DNA of 64,000 nucleotides from CAYWMY01 sp046352935 (lineage in GTDB: Bacteria; Pseudomonadota; Gammaproteobacteria; Steroidobacterales; Steroidobacteraceae): positions 1 to 64,000 of the forward strand of contig JAXMGR010000013.1 in assembly GCA_046352935.1 (NCBI GenBank). Reading direction: 5' to 3'. How positions within the stretch are numbered: the first letter of the stretch is position 1; each line of letters begins with the position of its first letter. Below, piece by piece: positions 7,470-17,949 of this stretch. Made by a program: the position numbers and the translations under genes. The notes beneath the pieces are model-generated. The model worked only from the letters and a program-made list of their open reading frames with translations, did no database searches and was not told the DNA's origin.

Positions 7470-7497
7470 CCTATATCCCGACTCTTTCACGGTCACC

Positions 7498-8466
7498 ATG
7501 GCTCACGCACCCCGCGAATCGCTGATCGACACCGGGACAGCGGTCGTCCCCCTGCCCGCCGCACCCTGGGCCGCGATCCGCGTACAGGGACGCGACGCCC
7601 GCGGTTTCCTGCAGGGGCAGCTCACCCAGGACCTGCGCACACTGACGCCGGTCGCGGGACTCCGCGCGGCGCTGTGCACGGCCCAGGGTCGCGTCATCGC
7701 GTGCACGTGGCTCGTCGAGACCACGCCGGCGGCCGGCGAACCCGGTGTCTGGATCCTGCTGCCGGACGAGCTCGCGGACACTGTCGCGGCGGTTCTGCGG
7801 CGCTATGTGCTGCGCGCAAAGCTCACGATCTCCACGACACACGGGCACGCAGCCGCGCGCGCCTGGCTCGCGGACGATGCGACGGTCCTCGACGCCATCT
7901 TCCCGGACGACGCGGCACGGGACGGGGTGCTGGCCGTGTGCCGCCGCGCCGGCCGGACGTGGCTCCGTGCCGGCGCGAAGCGTGTGCTGGAAATTCCCGA
8001 CGATGCCGCGACGCCTGCGGACGGTGCGGCACCGTTCGCGGACCTGCGGCCGGCTGACGCGCCGAGCTTCGAACTCGCTGCCATCCGCGATGGCGAGCCG
8101 ATGGTCTTCGCGGCGACGAGCGGTCACTGGGTGGCGCAGATGCTCAACCTCGATCTCATCGACGGCATCAGCTTCTCGAAGGGCTGCTACACCGGGCAGG
8201 AGATCGTGACGCGCACGCAGCACCGCGGGCAGATCAAGCGCCGCATGCTGTGTTTCGCGGTACGCGGCGTGGAGCCGCCGGCACCGGGCAGCGCGCTGCT
8301 GTCCGCGACGGGCAGGGCCGGCGAAGTGGTGCGGTCCGCCGCCGACGGCGCGGACGCGGAACTCCTGGCCGTGGTCCCGCTGGAGCAGGCGGACACGGCA
8401 CTGCGGCTCGAGAACGGCGCCGCCCTGGAGCCGCGGCCGCTGCCCTATCCGGTCACCGGCGGGTGA
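7498..8466 (+). CDS. ygfZ: YgfZ/GcvT-domain Fe-S cluster protein
   Basis: This is a 322-residue folate-binding-fold protein related to the GcvT T-protein. The diagnostic YgfZ motif KGCYTGQEIVTR (about residues 230-241) contains the conserved cysteine, and is followed by a C-terminal barrel. In E. coli YgfZ supports the synthesis or repair of certain Fe-S enzymes. It is transcribed divergently from the succinate dehydrogenase locus, whose SdhB is an Fe-S protein; in E. coli ygfZ is likewise near sdhE/ygfX. It ends convergently with murI; between them is only a short CGGGC-GAA-GCCCG hairpin (8470-8482) without a T-run. Confidence 0.9.
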   Translation: MAHAPRESLIDTGTAVVPLPAAPWAAIRVQGRDARGFLQGQLTQDLRTLTPVAGLRAALCTAQGRVIACTWLVETTPAAGEPGVWILLPDELADTVAAVLRRYVLRAKLTISTTHGHAAARAWLADDATVLDAIFPDDAARDGVLAVCRRAGRTWLRAGAKRVLEIPDDAATPADGAAPFADLRPADAPSFELAAIRDGEPMVFAATSGHWVAQMLNLDLIDGISFSKGCYTGQEIVTRTQHRGQIKRRMLCFAVRGVEPPAPGSALLSATGRAGEVVRSAADGADAELLAVVPLEQADTALRLENGAALEPRPLPYPVTGG

Positions 8467-8484
8467 GCACGGGCGAAGCCCGGT

Positions 8485-9309
8485 TCAGAGATCGACGATC
8501 TCGACGTCGCCGGCCCTGAGCGGAGCGCCGGCGAACACGCCACCGACGCGCGCGAAGCGCTGCGCACCGTCCGTCGCGAGCATCTCGAGCCGTGCGACCG
8601 GCTCGTCCGTCTCCAGGCCCCGTGCGAGCAGGAGTTCGTGCACGGCCTCGGCCGTGGTCAGTGCCGAGTCGACGATGCGCACGTCGTCACCGACCACGCC
8701 TGCCAGCGCGTCCTTCAGCACCGGGAAGTGCGTGCAGCCGAGCACCAGCGTATCGGGTCGCCCCGCCCCGGGCAGGAAGATGTCGTCGAGATAACGATGC
8801 GCGATCGATTCGACGATCGCCCCTTCCGTCCAGCCTTCCTCGGCGAGCGCGACGAACAGCGGACAGGCGCGCGCGACGATGCGCACCTCGAAGCGCAGCT
8901 GCGAGATCGCCCGCTGGTAGGCACCGCCCTGCACCGTGCCCTCGGTCGCGATCACGGCGATGGAACCCGAGCGCGTTGCCGCGACGGCGGCGCGCGCGCC
9001 CGGCTCGACGACGCCGATCACCGGCAGCGGCGCGAAACGCTCGCGCAGTGCCTCCAGCGCGACCGCGGAGGCCGTGTTGCAGGCGACGACCAGCGCCTTG
9101 ATGTCGCGCTCGACGAGCCGGGCCGCGCACTGCAGCGAGTAACGCACGACCGTCTCGCGGCTCTTCGTGCCGTAGGGCAGCCGCGCCGTGTCGCCGAGAT
9201 ACACGAAGCGCTCGCCCGGCAGCCGTTCGCGCAGCGCGCGCAGCACGGTGAGCCCGCCGACCCCGGAGTCGAACACGCCGATCGCGTGGCGGCGGAGATC
9301 CCCGCTCAC
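8485..9309 (-). CDS. murI: glutamate racemase
   Basis: This enzyme converts L-glutamate to D-glutamate for peptidoglycan. It has 274 residues. The family hallmarks are IGVFDSGVGGLTVL at the N-terminus, the first catalytic cysteine in VACNTASAVALE and the second in LGCTHFPVL. I chose the GTG at 9309 because GGAGGG lies five bases upstream and the protein then begins close to the first strand; a longer in-frame start at 9351 lacks family support. It is followed on the same strand only by the convergent ygfZ; lysS is 63 bases upstream. Confidence 0.95.
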   Translation of the reverse strand: MSGDLRRHAIGVFDSGVGGLTVLRALRERLPGERFVYLGDTARLPYGTKSRETVVRYSLQCAARLVERDIKALVVACNTASAVALEALRERFAPLPVIGVVEPGARAAVAATRSGSIAVIATEGTVQGGAYQRAISQLRFEVRIVARACPLFVALAEEGWTEGAIVESIAHRYLDDIFLPGAGRPDTLVLGCTHFPVLKDALAGVVGDDVRIVDSALTTAEAVHELLLARGLETDEPVARLEMLATDGAQRFARVGGVFAGAPLRAGDVEIVDL

Positions 9310-9372
9310 GCGCACCCTCCGCGGATCGCCGCCGACGGGACACGCCGGCACCGCGCTGGCCGGTTCACGGGC

Positions 9373-10869
<1,497 letters not shown>

Positions 10870-10960
10870 CGCTGTGCTTCGTGTCCTTCGAACGGTCCGA
10901 CGCAGCCCGGGATCCGCGTGTCGCGTGCGCCCCCGGGGGCCGTCGCGACACCGGCTGCGA

Positions 10961-12056
10961 CTACAACCCCTGCTTCAGGCTCGCTTCCATGAAGGGATCG
11001 AGGTCACCGTCGAGCACGGCCTGCGTGTTGCCGATCTCGACGTTGGTGCGCAGGTCCTTGATGCGCGACTGGTCCAGCACGTAGCTGCGGATCTGGTTGC
11101 CCCAGCTGACGTCGGACTTGGAGTCCTCCAGCACACGCGCCGCGGCGTTGCGCTTGTTGACCTCGAGCTCGTAGAGCTTGGCCTTCAGCATCTTCATCGC
11201 GGTCGAGCGGTTCTTGTGCTGGCTGCGTTCGCTCTGGCAGGCGACGACGATCCCCGACGGCGCGTGCGTGATGCGCACCGCCGACTCGGTCTTGTTGACG
11301 TGCTGCCCGCCGGCGCCGCTGGAACGGTAGACGTCCATCTTCAGGTCGGCCGGATTGATGTCGATGGCGATGTCGTCGTCGACCTCGGGCGAGACGAACA
11401 CCGACGCGAAGGACGTGTGGCGGCGGTTGCCCGAGTCGAACGGCGACTTGCGTACGAGCCGGTGCACGCCCGTCTCGGTGCGCAGCCAGCCGTAGGCGTA
11501 GGAACCCTCGAAACGCAGGGTCGCGCTCTTGATGCCGGCGACTTCGCCGGCGTTCTCGTCGACGACCTCGACCGTGAAGCGGCGCGAGTCGCCCCAGCGC
11601 AGGTACATGCGTTCGAGCATCTGCGCCCAGTCCTGGGCCTCGGTGCCGCCGGCACCGGCCTGGATGTCGAGGAAGGCGTTGTGCGAGTCCATCTCGCCCG
11701 GGAACATGCGCTGGAACTCGAGTTCCTTCACCGCCTGCTCGACCCGCGCGGTGTCGGCCTCGAGGTCGCGGAAGCCGTGCTCGTCGTTCTCGGCCTCGAC
11801 CAGTTCGAGGAGCTCGTTGACGTCCTTCAGGCCGGTTGCGATGCGATCCAGCGTGCCGACGGCGGCATCGAGCTTGGCGCGTTCGCGGCCGAGTTCCTGC
11901 GCCCGTTCGGGGTTGTCCCAGATCTTCGGGTCCTCCAGCTCGCGGTTGATTTCTTCGAGTCGCTCACGCTTGGTGGCGTACTCAAAGATACCCCCTGAGA
12001 CCGTCGCTGCGGTCCTCGAGATCCTTGAGCTGGCGCTTGAGCTGGGAGACTTCCAT
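10961..12056 (-). CDS. prfB: peptide chain release factor 2, made by programmed +1 frameshift
   Basis: RF2 recognises UGA and UAA stops and triggers peptide release. The first 24 codons from the ATG at 12056 (MEVSQLKRQLKDLEDRS...) end at an in-frame TGA (11982-11984); reading continues one base further on in the +1 frame through 340 codons to 10961, giving about 364 residues. The tripeptide motif SPF is in RKSPFDSG and the catalytic GGQ is in SSGAGGQHVNK. The frameshift signal is listed separately. The usual partner lysS follows 91 bases downstream. Confidence 0.96.
11982..11996 (-). promoter_or_regulatory. programmed +1 frameshift site of prfB
   Basis: On the minus strand the bases read AGG GGG TAT CTT TGA. 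The internal Shine-Dalgarno AGGGGG, the slippery CTT and the TGA stop are the same and equally spaced as in the E. coli prfB site. Scarce RF2 slows termination at the TGA and favours slipping, so RF2 controls its own level. Confidence 0.96.
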
Positions 12057-12168
12057 CGTTCGACCGCGCGGTGTTTGAAGGCGCGCGATCTTAGCAAAAA
12101 CCCGCGCCGGCCGCGGACAGGATCGCCGCGCCGCCGGGGACCACGACAGCCGCGAGAGCCTGGCTCCG

Positions 12169-12253
12169 GTCGCGCGGGCTGCAACGGCGGGCTCGCCTCG
12201 TCTCGCGCCAGATCCTTACGCTCGACTCGGCGACCCGCCTGCGCGCCCGCGCG
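12169..12253 (+). repeat. 85 bp interspersed intergenic repeat, copy A
   Basis: An 85 bp block begins GTCGCGCGGGCTGCAACGG and ends GCGCGCCCGCGCG; it recurs with about three mismatches on the opposite strand at 35903-35987 and in diverged form at about 3320-3401. The outer parts (CGCGCGGGC / GCCCGCGCG) and inner parts (CGGCGGGCTCGCC / GGCGACCCGCC) are complementary, so each unit can form a long hairpin. It occupies the 306-base gap between recJ and prfB (12057-12362); the rest of the gap shows no gene or clear terminator. Confidence 0.85.
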
Positions 12254-12362
12254 ACTGAAGGGTGGTGCCGCACCGCGGACACCGTGACTTCCGTCAACAG
12301 CCCGCGCGTCCAGCCAGCTGCGCATCAGGAAACGCCGTGCTCCCGCCCTGGCAGTGCGCTGC

Positions 12363-14087
12363 TCAGCGCGCCACGGGCTCGAGGTACTCGACGCGCAGCT
12401 CGGGCCGCGGCGTGCCGCCGAAGTCCGTGCGGCCGAGCCGGTACGCGACGCGCAGGCGGTCGCCTGCGGCGACGGGGGCCGCGCCGGCCTCGTTGAAATA
12501 GCCGAAGGCGATCGACTCCACGGGCGGCGAGGCCGTCGCGGCGCGCAGCCACAGCTTCAGGTGCCTGCCCGCGACGGTGCGCGCCTCGATGACGTCGAAC
12601 TCGTTGTCGAACAGCGGCTCCGGGAAGGCCTGCCCCCAGGGACCGCCGCGTTCGATCACGTCGGCCGTCGCGAGCGAGAATTCGGTGACCGCGAGCGGAC
12701 CATCGCTGTCGACGATGCCCTGCATGTCCGCGGGTGCGAGCCAGCGCGCCACTTCCTCGGCGAATGCAGTCTCGAACCGGTCGAGATGGCCGCGCTGCAG
12801 GCTGAGCCCGGCGGCCATGGCGTGGCCGCCGAAGCGGTCCATGAGCCCGGGGTGGCGCACGTCGACGGCCTCCAGCACGTCCCGGATGTGCACGCCCGCG
12901 ACCGAACGCACCGAGCCGCGCAGCGACCCGCCGTCCGCGGGCGCGAACGCCGCGACCGGCCGGTGGATGCGATCCTTGATGCGCGTGGCGACGAGGCCCA
13001 CCACGCCGGCATGCCAACCCGGGTCGAAGAGCGTGAGTCCCGCGGGCAGCCGCCCCTCCTCGATGCGCACGCGGCGCACGGCCTCCTGCGCCTCCTCGCG
13101 CATCCGCGTCTCGAGTTCGCGGCGCTCGCCGTTCAGGCGATCGAGTTCGGCGGCGAGCCGTCGCGCCTCGTCCGCGTCGTCGCTGAGCAGGCAGCGGATG
13201 CCGATCGCCATGTCGTCGATGCGACCCGCCGCGTTCACGCGCGGCGCGAGCGCGAAGCCGAGATCGCGCGCGCCGAGATCGCCTGCGCGGCGCCCCGCGA
13301 CTTCCGCGAGCGCGAGCACGCCTGCGACGGCGCGGCCGGCGCGCATGCGCCGGAGCCCCTCGGAGACCAGGATGCGATTGTTCCGGTCGAGCGGCACGAG
13401 GTCGGCGACGGTACCGAGCGCGACGAGGTCCAGCAGGTCCGTCACGGGCGGCTGCTTCGCGCCGCGCAGCTCCTCGAGACGCCGCGTCAGCGCCGCCATG
13501 ACGTAGAAGGCCACGCCCACGCCCGCGAGTGCGCGGCTGCCGAAAGCCGCGTCCGGAAGGTTCGGGTTGACCATCGCCGCGCACGCGGGCAGCTCCGCGC
13601 CGGGCAGATGATGATCCGTCACGAGCACGTCGATGCCGTGGCGCCGCGCGGCCTCGACGCCCGTCAGCGCCGCGACACCGTTGTCGACCGTGATCAGCAG
13701 CGAAGGCCGGTCGGGAGCGATCTCCTCGACGAGCAGCGGCGAGAGCCCGTAGCCGTGGCGCATGCGGTCCGGCACCCTGAAACCCACGTCGGCGAAGCCG
13801 AGGCGCCGCAGCTGCCGGACGACCAGCGCCGTGCTCGTGGCGCCGTCGGCGTCGAAATCACCGACGACCACGATGCGCGAGCCGCGCTGGAGGTGATCCA
13901 TGAGCAGCGCGGTCGCCGCCCCGACGCCGTCGAGGGAACTCACGGGCAGGAGGCGGCGGAGTTCCAGCGAGAGCTCGTCGGGTGAACGCACGCCGCGCGC
14001 CGCATAGAGACGACGCAGCAGTGGGTGCAGCGATCCGGGCAGACCGTCGGCACCGTCGCCGGCACGACGGCGGATGATCCGTCGCAT
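12363..14087 (-). CDS. recJ: single-stranded-DNA-specific exonuclease RecJ
   Basis: This is a 5'-3' single-strand exonuclease of recombinational and mismatch repair. It has 574 residues (E. coli 577). DHH-family motifs are VVGDFDADGATSTAL (metal-binding aspartates) and VTDHHLPGA (the DHH motif); the DHHA1 nucleic-acid domain contains FGGHAMAAGLSL; a C-terminal OB fold follows. The ATG at 14087 overlaps the stop of the upstream rpfE-like gene by one base (TGATG). Longer in-frame starts would read through that gene. Confidence 0.96.
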   Translation of the reverse strand: MRRIIRRRAGDGADGLPGSLHPLLRRLYAARGVRSPDELSLELRRLLPVSSLDGVGAATALLMDHLQRGSRIVVVGDFDADGATSTALVVRQLRRLGFADVGFRVPDRMRHGYGLSPLLVEEIAPDRPSLLITVDNGVAALTGVEAARRHGIDVLVTDHHLPGAELPACAAMVNPNLPDAAFGSRALAGVGVAFYVMAALTRRLEELRGAKQPPVTDLLDLVALGTVADLVPLDRNNRILVSEGLRRMRAGRAVAGVLALAEVAGRRAGDLGARDLGFALAPRVNAAGRIDDMAIGIRCLLSDDADEARRLAAELDRLNGERRELETRMREEAQEAVRRVRIEEGRLPAGLTLFDPGWHAGVVGLVATRIKDRIHRPVAAFAPADGGSLRGSVRSVAGVHIRDVLEAVDVRHPGLMDRFGGHAMAAGLSLQRGHLDRFETAFAEEVARWLAPADMQGIVDSDGPLAVTEFSLATADVIERGGPWGQAFPEPLFDNEFDVIEARTVAGRHLKLWLRAATASPPVESIAFGYFNEAGAAPVAAGDRLRVAYRLGRTDFGGTPRPELRVEYLEPVAR

Positions 14088-15058
14088 CAGCCGAGGACCT
14101 CGTACCACGGTCGGGCGCGCCGCCAGACACGCCACCGGTCGGCGCGGGACAGCAGCACCGAACGGCCCGCGATCCACAATTCCATTTCCTCGAGGCGCTT
14201 CATCCCGAACGCGTGCACGAGCGGCTCGAACCAGTCGCCGTCGACTTCTGCGAGCCCCGCGGCCGTGGTCCCCAGCGTCGCGAGCGACAGCGTCGCCGCG
14301 GTGCGGCGCGCACCACGCCCGAGCCACAGGCTGACGGCTTCACCGGGACCTTCGGCGGCTTCGCCCGCGGCACGCCACAGTCCGATGAGATAGGCATCGG
14401 TGCTCCACAGCGCGGGGAGGCTCGCGGGCAGCGCCACGACGGGCTCCTCGCGTACGGCACCCCAGAGCCACAGCGCGTTGACCGGCAACCGCCCCGCGGC
14501 CTCGCGCGCCGCATTCAGCGGCAGGCCGTGCAGCCACATCTGGATCTCGGTCATGAGCCGCTGGAGCGCGCCCGCGTCGGGCCCCGCGGGCAGGTGTTCG
14601 TCGACGACCCTGCCCTGCACGCCGGCCGGATCGTGCGTCACGGCATCGACGCCGTGTGGCATCTCGATGAAGCCTTCACCGCGCTCGTCGAACTCGAGCC
14701 GCATGCCGGACTCGCCGAACGTCGCGGTGAACGACCGCTCCAGCTCCGCACGCTCGCCGGCGTCCAGCGCGAGCGCGCCCTCCGGGTGCATGTGCACGCG
14801 CTCCATCCCCGCGACGAGATGCACGGGTGTGGCGAGCAGCCAGTGCCCCTCGCGACCGCGCGCGATGCGCGCGATCGGCAGTGCGGGCCCGTCGATGCGG
14901 ACGCCGAGCCGCTCCTGCACCCAGCGCCGCCACTCGGGCGCGGCCGCGGGCGGCAGTGCGGCGCGCGCGAGCAGACGCTCGAGCGCGGGCAGCCGCGGAG
15001 GCTCGGCGATCCCGCCGGGGCGCGGGAAATCGATGACGGCGACGAGGGCGAAGGACAT
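14087..15058 (-). CDS. RpfE-like conserved protein (phosphoglycerate-mutase-related)
   Basis: This is a 323-residue soluble protein. Its central segment LHGLPLNAAREAAGRLPVNA leads into LWLWGAV, a pattern (N-x2-R-x3-G-x2-PVN-LWLWG) typical of the RpfE family, named from the Xanthomonas rpf cluster where it is also encoded next to recJ. The biochemical role is not established; some databases relate it to cofactor-independent phosphoglycerate mutase or alkaline-phosphatase-fold proteins, which I cannot confirm here. It is the first gene of a two-gene unit with recJ, divergent from the gene at 15143. Confidence 0.75.
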   Translation of the reverse strand: MSFALVAVIDFPRPGGIAEPPRLPALERLLARAALPPAAAPEWRRWVQERLGVRIDGPALPIARIARGREGHWLLATPVHLVAGMERVHMHPEGALALDAGERAELERSFTATFGESGMRLEFDERGEGFIEMPHGVDAVTHDPAGVQGRVVDEHLPAGPDAGALQRLMTEIQMWLHGLPLNAAREAAGRLPVNALWLWGAVREEPVVALPASLPALWSTDAYLIGLWRAAGEAAEGPGEAVSLWLGRGARRTAATLSLATLGTTAAGLAEVDGDWFEPLVHAFGMKRLEEMELWIAGRSVLLSRADRWRVWRRARPWYEVLG

Positions 15059-15142
15059 GTGCGTGGCATGATAGCGGCTGCCACCGCTTCACACTAACCC
15101 GCCGGACCTGCGCCCGGACGCAGACGGGCTGTCACAGCGATC

Positions 15143-15523
15143 ATGAAATTCAGCCTCGACGACTCGACACGCGTGAATCTCGTCCGCGGCTACGCCGCGG
15201 GCGAGGTCCAGGTCGGTGGCGTCGTGTACCGGCGGAGCCTCATCGTCGCCGGCGACGCGCTGGTCACGGACTGGCCCGTCCATGATGCCGCGCTGCTCGA
15301 CGTGCGGGACCTCGGCGCGATCGAGGCGCTCGCACCCGAGGTCGTGCTGCTCGGCACCGGCGAACACCAGGTGTTCCCGCCGCCGCGCCTGTTCGCGCAT
15401 TTCGCGGGCCGCGGCATCGGCTTCGAGGTCATGGACAATGGCGCGGCCTGCCGCACCTACAACGTGCTCGTGACCGAAGGGCGGCGCGCGGTCTGCGCGC
15501 TGATCCTGTCCGCGGCCTCATGA
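15143..15523 (+). CDS. Mth938-like (DUF498) domain protein
   Basis: This is a 126-residue protein made of one Mth938-like domain: an N-terminal FSLDDSTRVNLVRGYAAGEV, then VVLLGTGEHQVFPPP and GFEVMDNGAACRTYNVLVTE. These match the family conserved from bacteria to the human complex I assembly factor NDUFAF3, whose bacterial function is unknown. The stop overlaps the start of the EamA transporter by ATGA. The region from 15059 to 15142 separates it from the divergent rpfE-like gene and must hold both promoters; no strong boxes were recognised. Confidence 0.85.
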   Translation: MKFSLDDSTRVNLVRGYAAGEVQVGGVVYRRSLIVAGDALVTDWPVHDAALLDVRDLGAIEALAPEVVLLGTGEHQVFPPPRLFAHFAGRGIGFEVMDNGAACRTYNVLVTEGRRAVCALILSAAS

Positions 15524-16413
15524 CCCCGGGCAGACGGCTCGAACCCGGCATCGCAGGTCACGACCTGCGGCGCGGCGCAGGCTTCATGATCACCGCGACC
15601 CTGCTGTTCGCGACCATGGCGGCCTGCATCAAGCACGCCTCCGCCGATCTGCCCACGGGCATGATCGTGTTCTTCCGCAACGCGATCAGTCTCGCAACAC
15701 TGCTGCCCTGGCTCGCGCGTCAGGGAGTCTCGACCCTGCGGACGACGCGCTGGCGCACCCATCTGTTCCGTGCCGGCACGGGACTCGCGAGCATGTATGC
15801 CATGTTCCATGCCATCGGCGGCATGCCGCTCGCCGAGGCCATGCTGCTCAATTACGCTGCGCCACTCTACATTCCGCTGCTCGCCGCGCTCGGCTTCGAC
15901 GACCGGCCGCCTGCACGACTCTGGGGCCCGATCCTGCTCGGCTTCGCCGGCATCGCGCTCATCCTCAAGCCCGGCGCCGCGATGTTCACACCCGTCGCGA
16001 TGGTCGCCATGGCGGCGGGCGTGCTGGCGGCCATGTCGTGGGTCAGCGTCCGCCGGCTCGCGCGCACCGAACCCGCCACGCGCGTCGTGTTCTACCTGAC
16101 GGTGCTCGGTACGGGATTGTCGGCAGCCCCCCTGCCGTTCGTCTGGCAGACGCCCACCCTCGGCGAGTGGCTGCTGCTCTGCCTGATCGGTGCCATCGGC
16201 ACGGTCGGTCAGCTCGCGCTCACCCGCGCCTATGCCTGCGCACCCGCCGCGCAGATCGGACCCTTCACCTACACGGCCGTGCTGTTCTCGGGCATCTTCG
16301 GCTGGCTGTTCTGGCGCGAGATGCCCGACGGCCTGTCGCTCGCAGGCGCGACCATCGTCTGTATCGCGGGAATCTGGACCCTGCGCATCGGCACGGCTCC
16401 GGCGCCACGTTGA
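15520..16413 (+). CDS. EamA-family (DMT superfamily) transporter
   Basis: This is a 297-residue inner-membrane protein with about ten hydrophobic helices in two EamA repeats (about residues 20-150 and 160-295). Typical features are the drug/metabolite transporter pattern in the first repeat (FFRNAISLATLLPW, AEAMLLNYAAPLYIPLLAAL) and the second-repeat signature FTYTAVLFSGIFGWLFW. EamA transporters usually export metabolites or amino acids; the substrate cannot be inferred. It is translationally coupled to the Mth938-like gene by a four-base overlap and ends 9 bases from the convergent pcm. Confidence 0.88.
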   Translation: MTPGRRLEPGIAGHDLRRGAGFMITATLLFATMAACIKHASADLPTGMIVFFRNAISLATLLPWLARQGVSTLRTTRWRTHLFRAGTGLASMYAMFHAIGGMPLAEAMLLNYAAPLYIPLLAALGFDDRPPARLWGPILLGFAGIALILKPGAAMFTPVAMVAMAAGVLAAMSWVSVRRLARTEPATRVVFYLTVLGTGLSAAPLPFVWQTPTLGEWLLLCLIGAIGTVGQLALTRAYACAPAAQIGPFTYTAVLFSGIFGWLFWREMPDGLSLAGATIVCIAGIWTLRIGTAPAPR

Positions 16414-16422
16414 AGCCCGCTT

Positions 16423-17097
16423 TCAGACCTTGCCCGCGATCAGCGGCACGAAGCTCACGAAGCCCAGGCGCTCGCGGTGCAGCTGCTCGCCGCGGCGCGT
16501 GAAGCGCAGCAGTTCCTGCTGGCCCTCGCGCCCCACCGGTGCCACCAGGCGACCACCGTCCGCGAGCTGTTTGAACAGCGCCTCGGGCACGGCGTGCGGC
16601 GCGGCCGCGAGCAGGATCCCGTTGAACGGCGCATGCGCCTCCCAGCCTTCGAAGCCGTCGCCGTGGCGGAAGCGCACGTTGCGGATGCCGAGATCCCGGA
16701 TGCGCTGCTTCGCCTTCGCGAGCAGCGGCTCGACGCGTTCGATGGAATAGAGCTCACCCACGAGCGGCGCGAGCACTGCGGTCTGGTAGCCGCAGCCCGT
16801 GCCGATCTCGAGCACGCGCGCGGGCGTCGTCCCCAGAGTCACGGCCTCGGTCATGCGCGCGACCACGTAGGGCTGGGAGATGGTCTGGTTGTGCCCGATC
16901 GGCAGCGCCGTGTCCTCGTAGGCGCGGCTCGCGAGCGCTTCGTCGACGAACAGGTGCCGCGGCACGCTGCGGATGCGGTCGAGCACGCGCGGGTCGCGGA
17001 TGCCCTGCTCCATCAGGCGCTGGATCAGCCGCTCGCGCGTGCGCGCGGAGGTCATGCCGATGCCGGCGTGGGTGAGATTGCGCCGCTCGCCGCTCAT
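16423..17097 (-). CDS. pcm: protein-L-isoaspartate O-methyltransferase
   Basis: This enzyme repairs isoaspartyl residues in aged proteins using S-adenosylmethionine. The 224-residue product has the family's HNQTISQPYVVARMTEA motif and the SAM-binding VLEIGTGCGYQTAVLAPL. The start overlaps the surE stop by four bases, the usual surE-pcm pairing of gammaproteobacteria. A Met 14 residues in (MTSARTRERL) is an alternative start closer to E. coli Pcm length. The rpoS gene that often follows pcm is absent here, replaced by the convergent EamA transporter. Confidence 0.95.
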   Translation of the reverse strand: MSGERRNLTHAGIGMTSARTRERLIQRLMEQGIRDPRVLDRIRSVPRHLFVDEALASRAYEDTALPIGHNQTISQPYVVARMTEAVTLGTTPARVLEIGTGCGYQTAVLAPLVGELYSIERVEPLLAKAKQRIRDLGIRNVRFRHGDGFEGWEAHAPFNGILLAAAPHAVPEALFKQLADGGRLVAPVGREGQQELLRFTRRGEQLHRERLGFVSFVPLIAGKV

Positions 17098-17873
17098 GAG
17101 CCGGGACCGTCACCCTCGAGCCAGCGGCCGAGCGCGGCGATGGCGCTGTGGCGCGTCAGGTCGATCTGCAGCGGTGTCACGGAGACACGGCCCGCAGCAA
17201 CCGCATGGAAATCCGTACCGGGCCCCGCGTCCTGCTCCGCCCCGGCGGGTCCGACCCAGTACACGGTGCGGCCGCGGGGATCCCGGGACTTCACGACGGG
17301 TTCGGAACGGTGCCGGTATCCCAGCCGCGTCACCTCGATGCCTCTCAAATCATCGTAAGGACGGTTCGGCACATTGACGTTCAGGATCATCGAACTGTCG
17401 AGCGGGCGCTCCAGGACCCGCCCGACCAGTTCACGCGCAACACGAGCTGCGGTATCGAAGTGATTGATCTGACTGGATCCATTTTCCCCATCGATCACGA
17501 GCGATACCGCGACGGTCGGCAGACCGAGGAACCGGCCCTCGATCGCGGCCGCCACCGTGCCGGAGTAGAGCACGTCGTCGCCGAGGTTCGAGCCATCGTT
17601 GATGCCCGAGACGACCATGTCGAACTCGACATCGAACAGGCCCGAGATGGCGAGATGCACGCAATCGGTCGGCGTGCCGTTGATGACATACCAGACGCCG
17701 TCGCCCGCATCCTGCACGCGCAGCGGCATATCGAGCGTCAGCGAGTTGCTGGCGCCGCTGCGATTTCGGTCCGGCGCGACGACCGTGATCGCACCGAAGT
17801 CCCTCAATGCTTCCCTGAGGCGACCGAGGCCTTCCGCCCGGTACCCGTCGTCATTGGCTAGCAGGATGTTCAC
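17094..17873 (-). CDS. surE: 5'/3'-nucleotidase SurE
   Basis: This is a survival-protein phosphatase acting on nucleoside monophosphates and short polyphosphate. It has 259 residues. The SurE N-terminus ILLANDDGYRAEGLGRL carries the metal-binding DD pair, followed by RNRSGASNSLTL, TPTDCVHLAI and VSGINDGSNLGDDVLYSGTV. It is encoded upstream of pcm with a four-base overlap and is divergent from the smr gene; the 76 bases between hold a TATACT box (17917-17922) facing smr. Confidence 0.96.
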   Translation of the reverse strand: MNILLANDDGYRAEGLGRLREALRDFGAITVVAPDRNRSGASNSLTLDMPLRVQDAGDGVWYVINGTPTDCVHLAISGLFDVEFDMVVSGINDGSNLGDDVLYSGTVAAAIEGRFLGLPTVAVSLVIDGENGSSQINHFDTAARVARELVGRVLERPLDSSMILNVNVPNRPYDDLRGIEVTRLGYRHRSEPVVKSRDPRGRTVYWVGPAGAEQDAGPGTDFHAVAAGRVSVTPLQIDLTRHSAIAALGRWLEGDGPGS

Positions 17874-17949
17874 AACCGGATGCGGGCCCGGGTCGTGGAG
17901 CGGGCGCGCGCGGCACTATACTCGATCCCGGCGATCACGAGGCAGCCTC

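Noticed and set aside
10961..12325. Reading prfB as one unshifted 454-residue gene from an upstream start
   Set aside because: The first 115 residues would be unrelated to RF2; the canonical frameshift site and the proper N-terminus in the other frame explain the gene better.
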